Positions 45,047 through 54,493 of a DNA stretch of 64,000 nt are shown here, one piece after another. This DNA comes from Prochlorococcus sp. AG-402-B05 (GTDB taxonomy: Bacteria; Cyanobacteriota; Cyanobacteriia; PCC-6307; Cyanobiaceae): the NCBI GenBank assembly GCA_003279635.1, contig QCHK01000001.1, forward strand, positions 102,335 to 166,334, given 5' to 3'. A program made the position numbers and the translations under genes. How positions within the stretch are numbered: the first letter of the stretch is position 1; each line of letters starts with the position of its first letter. The notes under the pieces were generated by a model. That model searched no databases and was not told the DNA's origin. It saw only the letters and a program-made list of their open reading frames with translations.

Positions 45047-45928
45047 TTACCAGTATTTTGAACAGAAAATCATAAGTTTATCTTTGATTTCTTTAGGGAC
45101 TATCTGATGTGGAGTGACAATACTATCTTTTAGTGAGTTGTGAGCAATTGATCTAGGACTTCTAATAGAAACTTCTTTTATTGATTCAATAATAATTTTA
45201 GATGCAAGTTCAGCATTTGTTTTTAAATTTTCTAAAATCATATCTACAGATACATCATCATGGTCTGGATGCCAGCAATCGAAGTCTGTTGACATTGCAA
45301 TTGTTGAATAGGCTATTTCTGCCTCTCTAGATAGTTTGGCTTCTGTATGATTTGTCATTCCAATTATAGAACAACCTAAAGTTTTATAAAAAAGTGATTC
45401 TGCCTTTGTAGAGAATGCGGGACCTTCCATACATAAATATGTGCCCCCCTTATGTAATTTTCTATCTTTTGGAATTAAACTTTTTGCTACTTCTGCAATC
45501 AGATTTGATAACTCATTGCAGAAAGGATCAGCCATTGATATATGAGCAACTATTCCTTCGTCAAAAAACGTTGACTTTCTAGTCTTTGTTCGATCAATAA
45601 ATTGATCTGGAATAACTATATCTAAAGGTTTAATATTTTCTTGTAAGGATCCTACGGCAGATGCTGATATTATCCATTCTACTCCAAATGATTTCATGGC
45701 CCAAATATTTGCTCTATAAGGAACATTAGAAGGACTTAAATTATGATTACGACCATGTCTTGCGAGAAAAATCACATTGCTATCACCTACTCTTCCTAAT
45801 TTTAAGTTGTCTGATGTTGCCCCATAAGGAGTATCTACACTAAGCTCTTCAATAAAATCTATATCTGGTATATTATAAAGCCCGCTTCCACCAATAACTC
45901 CTATCTTGACGATATTTTGAGATTGCAT
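45047..45928 (-). CDS. mtnP: 5'-methylthioadenosine phosphorylase
   Basis: 293 residues of the PNP/MTAP family: GVIGGSGLYNIPDI, LARHGRNHNLSPS, PYRANIWAMKSFGVE, SASAVGSL, YLCMEGPAFST, MTNHTEAKLSREAEIAYST and the D-F-D-x-W block (STDFDCWH). It phosphorolyses methylthioadenosine, and in cyanobacteria often 5'-deoxyadenosine too, to adenine and a 1-phosphate sugar. It is divergent from apt with 55 bases between starts, and apt, mtnA and the aldolase continue the pathway on the other strand. Confidence 0.93.
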   Translation of the reverse strand: MQSQNIVKIGVIGGSGLYNIPDIDFIEELSVDTPYGATSDNLKLGRVGDSNVIFLARHGRNHNLSPSNVPYRANIWAMKSFGVEWIISASAVGSLQENIKPLDIVIPDQFIDRTKTRKSTFFDEGIVAHISMADPFCNELSNLIAEVAKSLIPKDRKLHKGGTYLCMEGPAFSTKAESLFYKTLGCSIIGMTNHTEAKLSREAEIAYSTIAMSTDFDCWHPDHDDVSVDMILENLKTNAELASKIIIESIKEVSIRSPRSIAHNSLKDSIVTPHQIVPKEIKDKLMIFCSKYW

Positions 45929-45983
45929 AATTGATTTTTTTTATATTTATAATGATACAATATATTCTAATATCGTAAATTTA

Positions 45984-46505
45984 ATGCTTAAAGATAGACT
46001 TTTAGAATCTTTCGACACGTATCCTGATTTCCCTAAGAAGGGAATTCTATTTCAGGATTTGTTGACTGTTTTGAGAGACCCTCCTCTTTTTCATGAGTTA
46101 ACTAATGAGATGAGTCGATTGGATTTAGTGGTTAACTCAGATGCAATTGTAGCCATTGATGCAAGAGGTTTCTTCTTTGGAACTGCTATTGCCCTTAGTG
46201 CTAAAAAGCCACTAATTCCTATTAGGAAACCTGGTAAATTACCTGGTGAGTTGATAACAAGATCTTATGATCTTGAGTATGGAAGTAACAGTTTATGTTT
46301 GCAAAAGAAAGCTATAAAAGATTATAAAACATTTTGTATTATCGATGATTTATTCGCTACGGGAGGTACAGCTTCATGTGTAGAGCAGTTATTACTAATT
46401 GAAAATAAAATAGTTCAAGGAATTGCTGTAGTTGTTGAATTAGCTGGTTTAAAAGGTAGAGACTTGATAAATTGTGAATTGAATTCCCAGTTATTAATCC
46501 AGTAA
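45984..46505 (+). CDS. apt: Adenine phosphoribosyltransferase
   Basis: 173 residues. Converts adenine plus PRPP to AMP. Motifs: FPKKGILFQDLLTVL, AIDARGFFFGTAIAL, IRKPGKLPGE and the PRPP loop CIIDDLFATGGTA. It recycles the adenine released by MtnP next door, which explains the pairing. It is followed after 18 bases by mtnA. Confidence 0.94.
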   Translation: MLKDRLLESFDTYPDFPKKGILFQDLLTVLRDPPLFHELTNEMSRLDLVVNSDAIVAIDARGFFFGTAIALSAKKPLIPIRKPGKLPGELITRSYDLEYGSNSLCLQKKAIKDYKTFCIIDDLFATGGTASCVEQLLLIENKIVQGIAVVVELAGLKGRDLINCELNSQLLIQ

Positions 46506-46523
46506 ATTTAAATTTTACTCCCT

Positions 46524-47630
46524 ATGAAATTAAACGGAAAAGATTTTAAAACTATTTGTTTTGATGAATCGTCTGAGTCAATCTTGATAATTGATCAAAT
46601 AAAATTACCTCATGAATTAGTTTTAAAAAAAATCAATACGCTAGAAGGAATTTATAATTCTATAAAGAACATGGAAGTAAGAGGAGCTCCTTTGATAGGT
46701 GTAGCTGGAGCATATGGATTGGTTTTTGGGATAAAAAATGATGCATCTCTTAATGGAATTTCAAGAGCACTAGATTATTTAAATTCCTCTAGGCCAACCG
46801 CAGTAAATTTAGAATGGTCTTTAAATAGAATCTTCCAAAGGATTAAAAATATAGATGAGAATAAAAGATATACAATAGCTTTATCTGAGGCAAAAAAAAT
46901 AGAGGATGAAGATATACAAATGTGCTCCTCTATAGGTGATCATGGCTTAAACTTGATAAAGGATATGGTCGATCTAAAATATAAAGATAAGTCTATAAAT
47001 ACTTTTAATATTCTTACACATTGTAATGCAGGTTGGTTGGCAACTGTGGATTGGGGAACTGCATTGTCTCCTATTTACAAGGCACATAGAGCAGGAGTTC
47101 AATTACATGTTTGGGTTGATGAAACAAGACCTAGAAATCAAGGATCAAATCTTACTTCTTTTGAATTAAAAGGTGAGGGAGTTCCCCACACAGTGATAGT
47201 TGATAATGCTGGTGGATATCTAATGCAAAATGGTCAAGTTGATCTTGTTTTAGTGGGTAGTGATAGAGTAACTAGCTCTGGGGATGTTTGTAATAAAATC
47301 GGCACATACTTAAAAGCTTTAGCAGCTTTCGATTCTAATATACCTTTCTATGCAGCATTACCTTCTTCTACAATAGATTGGAATATTAGTGATGGTTTAA
47401 ATGAAATACCAATAGAGACTAGATCGCAGGATGAGATTAAATACATAAATGGGTTAACAAGTTCAGGTCAAATAGAAACTATTAGGCTTACTTATGAAGA
47501 ATGTAATTGTTTAAATCCTGCATTTGATGTTACTCCAGCAAAGTATGTGACAGGATTGATAACAGAACGTGGAATATGTAATGCCACTAAAGCAAGTTTG
47601 AAACAATTATTTTCCTTACAAAATCAATAG
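46524..47630 (+). CDS. mtnA: Methylthioribose-1-phosphate isomerase
   Basis: 368 residues of the eIF2B-like aldose-ketose isomerase family. Motifs: NMEVRGAPLIGVAGAYGL, NILTHCNAGWLATVDWGTAL with the active Cys, and VLVGSDRVTSSGDVCNKIGT with the Asp. It turns 5-methylthioribose-1-P (or 5-deoxyribose-1-P) into the ribulose-1-P form. The product feeds the class II aldolase encoded 71 bases downstream. Confidence 0.94.
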   Translation: MKLNGKDFKTICFDESSESILIIDQIKLPHELVLKKINTLEGIYNSIKNMEVRGAPLIGVAGAYGLVFGIKNDASLNGISRALDYLNSSRPTAVNLEWSLNRIFQRIKNIDENKRYTIALSEAKKIEDEDIQMCSSIGDHGLNLIKDMVDLKYKDKSINTFNILTHCNAGWLATVDWGTALSPIYKAHRAGVQLHVWVDETRPRNQGSNLTSFELKGEGVPHTVIVDNAGGYLMQNGQVDLVLVGSDRVTSSGDVCNKIGTYLKALAAFDSNIPFYAALPSSTIDWNISDGLNEIPIETRSQDEIKYINGLTSSGQIETIRLTYEECNCLNPAFDVTPAKYVTGLITERGICNATKASLKQLFSLQNQ

Positions 47631-47701
47631 TTATAAATGATTAATAAAAACTCTTTTTAAGCATTAATATCATCCATAATGAAATTGATATTTAATTGAC
47701 T

Positions 47702-49840
47702 ATGACATCTATAAATAAATGGTCTGATGAAGAAGCTCAAAGAGCTATAAATAAATATGCTAAACAAGGATTTAGTGAAGAATTAGCTTTAAGAACTTAT
47801 TCAGCTAGGTTATTAGGTAATGATCCAGAACTTGTTTTGCATGGAGGAGGTAATACTTCTGCTAAAAGTGAGAATATAGATTTATTTGGAAATGTTGAGC
47901 CCATTATTTATATCAAGGGATCTGGTTGGGATTTGGGAAGTATCGAACCACAAGGACATCCAGCTGTAAAATTAGAGCCTCTTCGTCAATTACAAAATAT
48001 CGTTGAGCTGTCAGATGAAGAAATGGTTTCAATTCAGAGACGAAATTTATTAGATCCAACTGCTCCTACTCCCTCTGTTGAAGCGCTTCTACATGCATTT
48101 TTGCCTTATAAATATATAGATCATACTCATTCAATATCGATCCTAGCACTAGCAAATCAACCAGAAGGAATGAAGGTATGTCATGAGATTTTTGGTAAGA
48201 GCATGGTAATTGTTCCTTATATTATGCCAGGGTTTAATCTTGCTTTAGAATCATTAAAAATATATAAGAAAGAAGAAAATAAATCAATTTCATTGGGATA
48301 TGAATTGGAAGGAATGTTGTTACTTAATCATGGCTTGTTTACCTTCGGAAAGACAGCAAAAGAAAGCTATGAAAGAATGATAAAATTAGTAAATAAAGCA
48401 GAGTCTTGTTTGTCAAGGAAAATATCCTTAAATCTCAACCAAGAGAATGATATTGTTATTAAAACCAACTATCTAAAAACTTTACCAATACTTAGAGGTC
48501 TTTTAAATCAAAACTCTGCTATTTCTGATAAATCAACAAAGTGGGTAATTGATATTAGAAGTAATAGATCTATTTTAAACTTTATAAAAAGAAAAGATCT
48601 CAAAGATCTTATATACAGAGGAGTGGCCACGCCTGATCATGTTATAAGAACAAAATCAAAACCTTTATTACTGAAGAGTTTAAATTCTTTTAATAAGAAG
48701 ATTGATTATAAAGAAAATTTAATAGATTGGGCACTCGACTCTTCAAATAGACTTGAAGAATATAAGGAAAATTATGAGAAATACTTTAACGAAAATAATA
48801 TTAGATTAGGTGGTATTAAAAAGAAGCTTGATTCGCTTCCAAGAGTAGTATTACATCCAGATATTGGATTAATTGCAATTGGTAAAAATAAAAAAGATGC
48901 TGTAATTAATGGAGATATAGCTCAAGCATGGCTTGAAACATTACTATCAGCAGAATCATTTGGTAGTTTTCTTCCTGTAAATGCTGAAGATACATTTGAT
49001 TTAGAATATTGGAGTTTAGAGCAAGCAAAATTAGGGAAGAAGAAATCATTAGAATTTCATGGGAATGTAGTTGCAATAACTGGAGCTGGAGGTGCAATTG
49101 GATCTGAGATCGCTCGCATTTTTGCAACACAAGGAGCAGAGGTAATTGTTATTGATAAAGATTTTGAATCTGCCCAAAAAACTGCTAAATCATGTGGCTT
49201 TTATGCTTTGCCTATTGCTTGTGATTTGACCAATCCAAAGGATATAAAAAAAGCATTTGATATAATATTGAGTCATCATGGTGGGTTAGATATTTTGATT
49301 TCAAATGCCGGATCTGCATGGGAAGGTGATATTTCAATTTTAAATGAAGATGTTCTTATGAAAAGTATTGATATAAATTTACTGTCTCATCAAAGAGTTA
49401 CACAAAAGGCAGTTGAAATTTTTAAATTGCAAGATTTAATTATAAAAGCTAATTCAAATAAAATCGGTGGACAATTGCTATTTAATATTAGTAAGCAGTC
49501 TTTAAACCCTGGTAAAGGTTTTGGATCTTATGGAATTGCTAAGGCAGCTTTACTAGCCTTGATGAGGCAATATGCCTTGGAAGAAGGCATATGCAAAATT
49601 AGAAGTAATGGTATTAATGCTGATAGGATCCAATCAGGCTTGCTTAATGATCAAATGATTGAATCCCGGGCAGTTTCTAGAGGTGTCAGCAAAGAAGAAT
49701 ATATGGAAGGAAATTTATTAAAAAAGGAAGTAAAAGCAGAGGATGTCGCGGAAGCTTTTTTATCAATAGCAAAAATGAAATCTACTACAGGTGCATTGCT
49801 AACTGTTGATGGAGGAAACGTTTCAGCAATGGTCAGATAG
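47702..49840 (+). CDS. Class II aldolase fused to short-chain dehydrogenase
   Basis: 712 residues from ATG 47702. The N-terminal aldolase/adducin domain (about 1-400) has GGGNTSAK, the zinc pair HTHS and a third His in LLLNHGLFTFG. The C-terminal SDR domain (about 450-712) has the NAD loop ITGAGGAIGSEIAR, NAGSAWEGD, catalytic Ser-Tyr-x3-Lys (SYGIAKAAL) and a DGG ending. The architecture is the RhaD/YuxG type (rhamnulose-1-P aldolase with lactaldehyde dehydrogenase). Next to mtnP-apt-mtnA it more likely cleaves 5-methylthio- or 5-deoxy-ribulose-1-P to DHAP and an aldehyde that its own SDR domain oxidises or reduces. That assignment is inference from context. Confidence 0.85.
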   Translation: MTSINKWSDEEAQRAINKYAKQGFSEELALRTYSARLLGNDPELVLHGGGNTSAKSENIDLFGNVEPIIYIKGSGWDLGSIEPQGHPAVKLEPLRQLQNIVELSDEEMVSIQRRNLLDPTAPTPSVEALLHAFLPYKYIDHTHSISILALANQPEGMKVCHEIFGKSMVIVPYIMPGFNLALESLKIYKKEENKSISLGYELEGMLLLNHGLFTFGKTAKESYERMIKLVNKAESCLSRKISLNLNQENDIVIKTNYLKTLPILRGLLNQNSAISDKSTKWVIDIRSNRSILNFIKRKDLKDLIYRGVATPDHVIRTKSKPLLLKSLNSFNKKIDYKENLIDWALDSSNRLEEYKENYEKYFNENNIRLGGIKKKLDSLPRVVLHPDIGLIAIGKNKKDAVINGDIAQAWLETLLSAESFGSFLPVNAEDTFDLEYWSLEQAKLGKKKSLEFHGNVVAITGAGGAIGSEIARIFATQGAEVIVIDKDFESAQKTAKSCGFYALPIACDLTNPKDIKKAFDIILSHHGGLDILISNAGSAWEGDISILNEDVLMKSIDINLLSHQRVTQKAVEIFKLQDLIIKANSNKIGGQLLFNISKQSLNPGKGFGSYGIAKAALLALMRQYALEEGICKIRSNGINADRIQSGLLNDQMIESRAVSRGVSKEEYMEGNLLKKEVKAEDVAEAFLSIAKMKSTTGALLTVDGGNVSAMVR

Positions 49841-49972
49841 TTTACGTTACGCTAAGTTAAATTATTTATTAATTTTGCTTTGATCTTAAATATAAATTTA
49901 ATCTAATTAAATAATAAGTTATTTTGAAGAAAAATGTTAAGATTGTTTTTTGTACATCAATAGACAAATATT

Positions 49973-50386
49973 ATGAATGATGGTTTATCGTCAAATAGCT
50001 ATATTGATTTGCCATGTATTCATGACTCTAGAGGGGACTTAACCTTTGTTGAAGGTTGTAATCATATTCCATTTGAAATTAAAAGAGTATATTATCTATA
50101 TAATGTTCCAGTGAATTCTCAGAGAGGAGGACACGCACATAAAAATCTTCAACAAGTAATTTTTGCTTTATCTGGGAGCTTTAGACTAATACTAGATGAT
50201 GGGAAAAGTAAGTTTGAATTTTGGCTTAGGGATCCAACTAAGGGTATCTATATAAATAAAATGATGTGGAGAGAGTTGGATTGTTTTAGTCAAAGTGCTG
50301 TATGTATGGTTTTAGCCTCTCGGCCTTATGAAGAAGACGATTATTTTAGAAAATATGAAGATTTTTTGAGTGAGATAAATTTATAA
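49973..50386 (+). CDS. FdtA-like dTDP-4-keto-6-deoxyglucose isomerase
   Basis: 137 residues, single cupin of the WxcM/FdtA family. Catalytic His pair is in RGGHAHKNLQQ; VYYLYNVP, LSGSFRLILDDG and YEEDDYFRKYEDF complete the family pattern. FdtA shifts the keto group from C4 to C3 in the first committed step toward dTDP-3-amino-3,6-dideoxy sugars. A matching DegT aminotransferase (57215-58306) and RmlA/RmlB are in the window, so the pathway is nearly complete. Related QdtA enzymes make the gluco isomer; the sequence alone does not decide. Confidence 0.82.
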   Translation: MNDGLSSNSYIDLPCIHDSRGDLTFVEGCNHIPFEIKRVYYLYNVPVNSQRGGHAHKNLQQVIFALSGSFRLILDDGKSKFEFWLRDPTKGIYINKMMWRELDCFSQSAVCMVLASRPYEEDDYFRKYEDFLSEINL

Positions 50387-50445
50387 TCTTGTGATACAAA
50401 ACTAAAATCAGTTATAATATATATAAAAATATATAAAATAATTAA

Positions 50446-51435
50446 ATGTTGAGTATAGATTTTCTATATGTTATTTATAATAATTATAACTATATTGAAA
50501 AAAGTATAAAAGATCTTAAAGAAATATCAAAAAATTATAACTGTCAAATTAATATATATATTGTTGATAATTCTTATAAAATCTCACATAAAGATGAAGT
50601 AATCAAAATTGTTTGTTTTTGTAAAGATAATTTAGATGAAAAGTTCTTTATTCAATATTTACCATCTGATAAAAATTTGGGTTTTAGCAGAGCCTGTAAT
50701 AAGGCAAGCTCATTAGGTAATTCAAGAAAATTAATAATTTTGAATTGTGATACAAGGTTAAATCAAACTGACTTTAAATCACTTTTAGAAAGTATTAGTC
50801 TATGTAATACTAAAAACCCTATTGTTGGTATAAAGATTCTTAATGAAAATCAAGAATCTAGTTCTTCTTTTTTTAGTTATGATCCAATATCAATTCTTCT
50901 TAAACCTCTTATTCATCTTAGCTATTTAAGTAAAATCTCTCACTTTATATTGTCAAATAATATCATTAAAAGTAGATTAAATAGAATCAGTTATAAAGGA
51001 TTCTATTCTGAAGATATTTCTTTAGTAGATTGGGTTTCTGGTTGCTTTATGATAATAGATAGAGAATTTTTTGATAGTATTGGTGGCTTTGATGAAAGGT
51101 TTTTTATGTATTTCGAGGATACTGATATATGTAGGAAAGCGCGTAAGGAAAATAAAGGAGTTTTATTTGATCCTAGAACAAGTATTGTTCATTATGGACA
51201 ATATCAATCGAGAAGCTCTAGGGGACTATTTTCTTCAATTCTTTTCAACAAAACATCAAGATATCATATTTTTTCATGGATAAAGTATATTTTAAAGTGG
51301 AAAGAAGATTATTTAACTAAATTAGAATTAAGACTAAAAAGCATATTTTTTAAATCTAATTCTACTAATTTTATTAATGGATATAGTATGGATTTCTCAA
51401 ATTTTTCTAAGTTTAATAATGAAAAAGATAATTAA
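50446..51435 (+). CDS. Family 2 glycosyltransferase, WbbL/rhamnosyl-like
   Basis: 329 residues. The pattern LYVIYNNYNYIEKSI, YIVDNS, SDKNLGFSRACN, ILNCDTRL, VDWVSGCFMIIDREFFDSIG and GFDERFFMYFEDTDICRKAR is characteristic of rhamnosyltransferase-like GT2 proteins. It probably adds a deoxysugar to the surface glycan. It meets the leftward glycosyltransferase cluster tail to tail with a 4-base overlap, marking the strand switch of the polysaccharide region. Confidence 0.85.
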   Translation: MLSIDFLYVIYNNYNYIEKSIKDLKEISKNYNCQINIYIVDNSYKISHKDEVIKIVCFCKDNLDEKFFIQYLPSDKNLGFSRACNKASSLGNSRKLIILNCDTRLNQTDFKSLLESISLCNTKNPIVGIKILNENQESSSSFFSYDPISILLKPLIHLSYLSKISHFILSNNIIKSRLNRISYKGFYSEDISLVDWVSGCFMIIDREFFDSIGGFDERFFMYFEDTDICRKARKENKGVLFDPRTSIVHYGQYQSRSSRGLFSSILFNKTSRYHIFSWIKYILKWKEDYLTKLELRLKSIFFKSNSTNFINGYSMDFSNFSKFNNEKDN

Positions 51436-52394
51436 CTATTAATATGCTTTAAAATATACATAGATAGTTCCTTATAACTATTGAAAAATAATGAATCGCA
51501 GTCATCATAGAATTCTCTCATAACTTGACTATCAATTGATAATAAGGGTATACCTGATTGAGTTGCATATGCAATCGGTCTGCAATAACCTTCATCTCTT
51601 GAGGTGTTAATTATATAATCAATTTCTTTAAGAAAGTCTTTTAAATTGTTTTGAGATGAATCTATTACTTTTATTTTAAATGGATATTTACTTTCCAACT
51701 TATCAATATATTTGTTTCTAAAACCAAATATAATAAATTCCAAATTAGTCACCTTATTAATTAATAAATTATCAAATAATTTTTCATAATCTTTTTTATC
51801 TGAATCTGTACCAGGCAATCCTAATATTAGCTTATCAAAAGATAGTCTTTTTTGTTTGGTGAAATTTTCAATACGCTCTACTTTATTAGGTATATATAAT
51901 AATCTACCTTTTTGAATTTTAAAAAAGTTTGATATTTCCTTAGAGAAATTTTTAGAGTCGTAATGATTAATATAGACTATATTTGTATTTGATATTAAAA
52001 GCATTATTTTTAGAAAATAAAACTTTAGAAATTTTATTATACTTTCCTTTCTGAAGGGATAGGAATCATGTACTACTATTTTTTGATTATTCAAAAATGG
52101 TAGTGGGTGAGTCGAAGGTGTGAAGATTTCATGATTTTTAAATATTGAAAGTATTAACATTTTAAGGTAAATATATAAATAGTATCTTTTAGAGCATATT
52201 ATAATTTTTATATTATTTCTCTTCAAATTTTTTCTTACTATTTCTTTGTTTTTTTTATTTCTAACAATAAATATTATATTTGTATTTGAGCTTATCCTGT
52301 TTATATAGTCAATACTATAATAAAGCATTCCATTAGGATTATATATATGCCAACTATTTAAAAATATGTTGCTTTTGTATTTTTTTTTATTCAT
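51432..52394 (-). CDS. Family 4-like glycosyltransferase
   Basis: 320 residues, very AT-rich coding. The N-terminal half is weakly conserved; the C-terminal half reads as GT-B: LILGLPGTDSDKKDYEKLFD, LEFIIFGF, IDYIINTSRDEGYCRPIAYATQSGIPLL, the donor-binding E-x7-E-like region. It is the last gene of the leftward polysaccharide operon. Substrate unknown. Confidence 0.68.
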   Translation of the reverse strand: MNKKKYKSNIFLNSWHIYNPNGMLYYSIDYINRISSNTNIIFIVRNKKNKEIVRKNLKRNNIKIIICSKRYYLYIYLKMLILSIFKNHEIFTPSTHPLPFLNNQKIVVHDSYPFRKESIIKFLKFYFLKIMLLISNTNIVYINHYDSKNFSKEISNFFKIQKGRLLYIPNKVERIENFTKQKRLSFDKLILGLPGTDSDKKDYEKLFDNLLINKVTNLEFIIFGFRNKYIDKLESKYPFKIKVIDSSQNNLKDFLKEIDYIINTSRDEGYCRPIAYATQSGIPLLSIDSQVMREFYDDCDSLFFNSYKELSMYILKHINS

Positions 52395-52410
52395 TAATAT
52401 TTGTTTTATT

Positions 52411-53349
52411 TTATTTAAGTATATAATAATTTTTTAATTTATTCAGTTTTAAATATATTGGATTAATTAACTTAATTAGTTTTAAACTAATTAATCCATT
52501 TGCTAATCTAGTATATTTTTTTTTGCAAGGCCTTAGAAGTAATATAGGCAAGAGAAATAAATTATGTAATAAATAAAGAATTTTTTCAAAATAATTTAAT
52601 CTTTCTGTATAAATATGTTTGAAATTTTTAAGATCTTCTTGGATCCATTTTTTTGTGAGTTTATCTTGAGGATTAGATGTTACTTGTTGATCTTGAATTC
52701 TGTATTTGAATAATCTACTTCTACAATACATAACTCTATAGTTAGACTTTAAAATTATATTCCACATTGGCCAATCTTCAATTAATTTGAATCTTAAGTC
52801 TATAATTTCATTTAAAACTTTTGTCGAAAAAGTTGCTGTTGATGATGGTATAATCATTCTAAATTTTATTATATATCTAAGTAATGGTCTTCCAATATTA
52901 AATAGTATTGGCAAGCAATCGAAATAATAACTTTTATCAAAATTTAATAATTTACTATGTATATCTATAAACTTAGGATTACATATTAATATATCAAACT
53001 TATGTTTAATAATTTTATTTCTTATTGATTCAAAATAATTATTCTCTAAAATATCATCCGCAGCCATTGGTTTAACCCAATTACTTTTGACATGTTTAAA
53101 TGCATTTTTTAAAGATTTAACAGAACCATTTCTAATATTACTTTTTATAAATTTTATACAAATAAATTGACTCTGATTTTCACTTATCCACTTTTCAATA
53201 ATCATTATTGTTTCGTCATCTGAGAAGTCATCATTAATAATTAATACCTTTGGTAAAATTGTTTGACTCTTTATGCTATTTAATGTTTCTATTATCGTTT
53301 TGCTACTGTTATAAGATAATACAATACAATCGATGTCTAAATTTTTCAT
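52411..53349 (-). CDS. Family 2 glycosyltransferase
   Basis: 312 residues. IDCIVLSYNSSKTIIETLNS, VLIINDDFSDDETIMI, NGSVKSLKNAFKHVKSNWVK and MAADDILENNYF (metal-binding acidic pair) give the GT-A fold. KLIEDWPMWNIIL supplies the usual Glu-Asp near the acceptor site. A hydrophobic, basic C-terminus may attach it to the membrane. It lies 16 bases from the next gene in the operon. Confidence 0.78.
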   Translation of the reverse strand: MKNLDIDCIVLSYNSSKTIIETLNSIKSQTILPKVLIINDDFSDDETIMIIEKWISENQSQFICIKFIKSNIRNGSVKSLKNAFKHVKSNWVKPMAADDILENNYFESIRNKIIKHKFDILICNPKFIDIHSKLLNFDKSYYFDCLPILFNIGRPLLRYIIKFRMIIPSSTATFSTKVLNEIIDLRFKLIEDWPMWNIILKSNYRVMYCRSRLFKYRIQDQQVTSNPQDKLTKKWIQEDLKNFKHIYTERLNYFEKILYLLHNLFLLPILLLRPCKKKYTRLANGLISLKLIKLINPIYLKLNKLKNYYILK

Positions 53350-53382
53350 AATTAAATTTGATATTTATATTTAATTATTCTA

Positions 53383-54453
53383 TCAATTGATTAACTCACT
53401 TAATCTTTTCAATTCTAGTTCTCGGTCCTGCTTAGATATATTAATCTTTTTAAAATATTCATCAATAGAATTTCTTGACAATTTATTTAATAAGGTTATT
53501 AACTCATTTTCTGATGAGAATTGGTATTCTTTTGGTATAATTTCTTTTATTGATTCTATTCTTCTAGAAATACATCTTATTCCTCTCGATAAAGATTCTT
53601 TTAAAACCATTGGCTCTCCTTCAATAAGACTATTTAAAATTAATATATCATTCTTATATATATTATTTAACTGATCATCACTGCTAAGCCATCCCTTTAT
53701 AGAAAGTTTAATATGCCTACATTTATTAGATAGTATTCTTACCTTGTTCATTTGTGGTCCGTCTCCAATTATTACGAATTCTTTAAATGGATTGTTTTTC
53801 TTGTCTAACCATTCTATTAATTGTGTTATTCTTTTTTGAACTCCTAATCGTCCTATAAAAATTAATCTTGCATTACTAATATAACCTTTTGTTTGTAGTT
53901 CTTTATCCGATATACTATTAGATACAAAATATACAGGTTTTGTTGTTCTCTTCGATAGAATTGATTGATTAAGTTTATTAATTGTTATTATATATTTATA
54001 TTGATTTAATATAAATGATAGAATTTTATTATATATAGTACTTATTGGTTTAGGCCATTTTACATTTCTATCATAGAAAAATGGTAAATAAAATCCTAGT
54101 TCTTGATTTTTATTTTTAATATTTTGTAGTGTCAATAGACAGGAAATCCCAGCTTCTACAGCTCCAGCAGATATAATTATTTTTTTATTTTCTATCATAT
54201 GATTGATTAAATTTTTTCTTTTACGTAGTTTTTGTGAGTATAATATTTGTTTTAAAATATTACCCTTTGCACTAAGATTGAATTCGACAGAAATTAGATT
54301 TATATTTTTTTTAAAATCTATTTTACTTGCAATATATTTACTATATATAACTGTTATATTAAAATATTTACTTAATGAATTTACAAATTCTATTGATTGT
54401 ATTTCATGTCCACCTTTGGTATTTGAGCAGATTATAAACAATAGATTTTCCAT
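53383..54453 (-). CDS. Family 4 glycosyltransferase
   Basis: 356 residues of GT-B type: LLFIICSNTKGGHEIQSIEF at the N-terminus, then ARLIFIGRLGVQKRITQLIE, FVIIGDGPQMNKVRIL, LSIKGWLSSDDQLNNIYK and the E-x7-E segment in LIEGEPMVLKESLSRGI. It builds one glycosidic bond of the surface glycan. It belongs to the leftward operon, between a GT2 and the ABC transporter genes. Confidence 0.82.
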   Translation of the reverse strand: MENLLFIICSNTKGGHEIQSIEFVNSLSKYFNITVIYSKYIASKIDFKKNINLISVEFNLSAKGNILKQILYSQKLRKRKNLINHMIENKKIIISAGAVEAGISCLLTLQNIKNKNQELGFYLPFFYDRNVKWPKPISTIYNKILSFILNQYKYIITINKLNQSILSKRTTKPVYFVSNSISDKELQTKGYISNARLIFIGRLGVQKRITQLIEWLDKKNNPFKEFVIIGDGPQMNKVRILSNKCRHIKLSIKGWLSSDDQLNNIYKNDILILNSLIEGEPMVLKESLSRGIRCISRRIESIKEIIPKEYQFSSENELITLLNKLSRNSIDEYFKKINISKQDRELELKRLSELIN

Positions 54454-54493
54454 ACTTCTTTTTTCTCCTATATATATTTATATTTTATCATGA

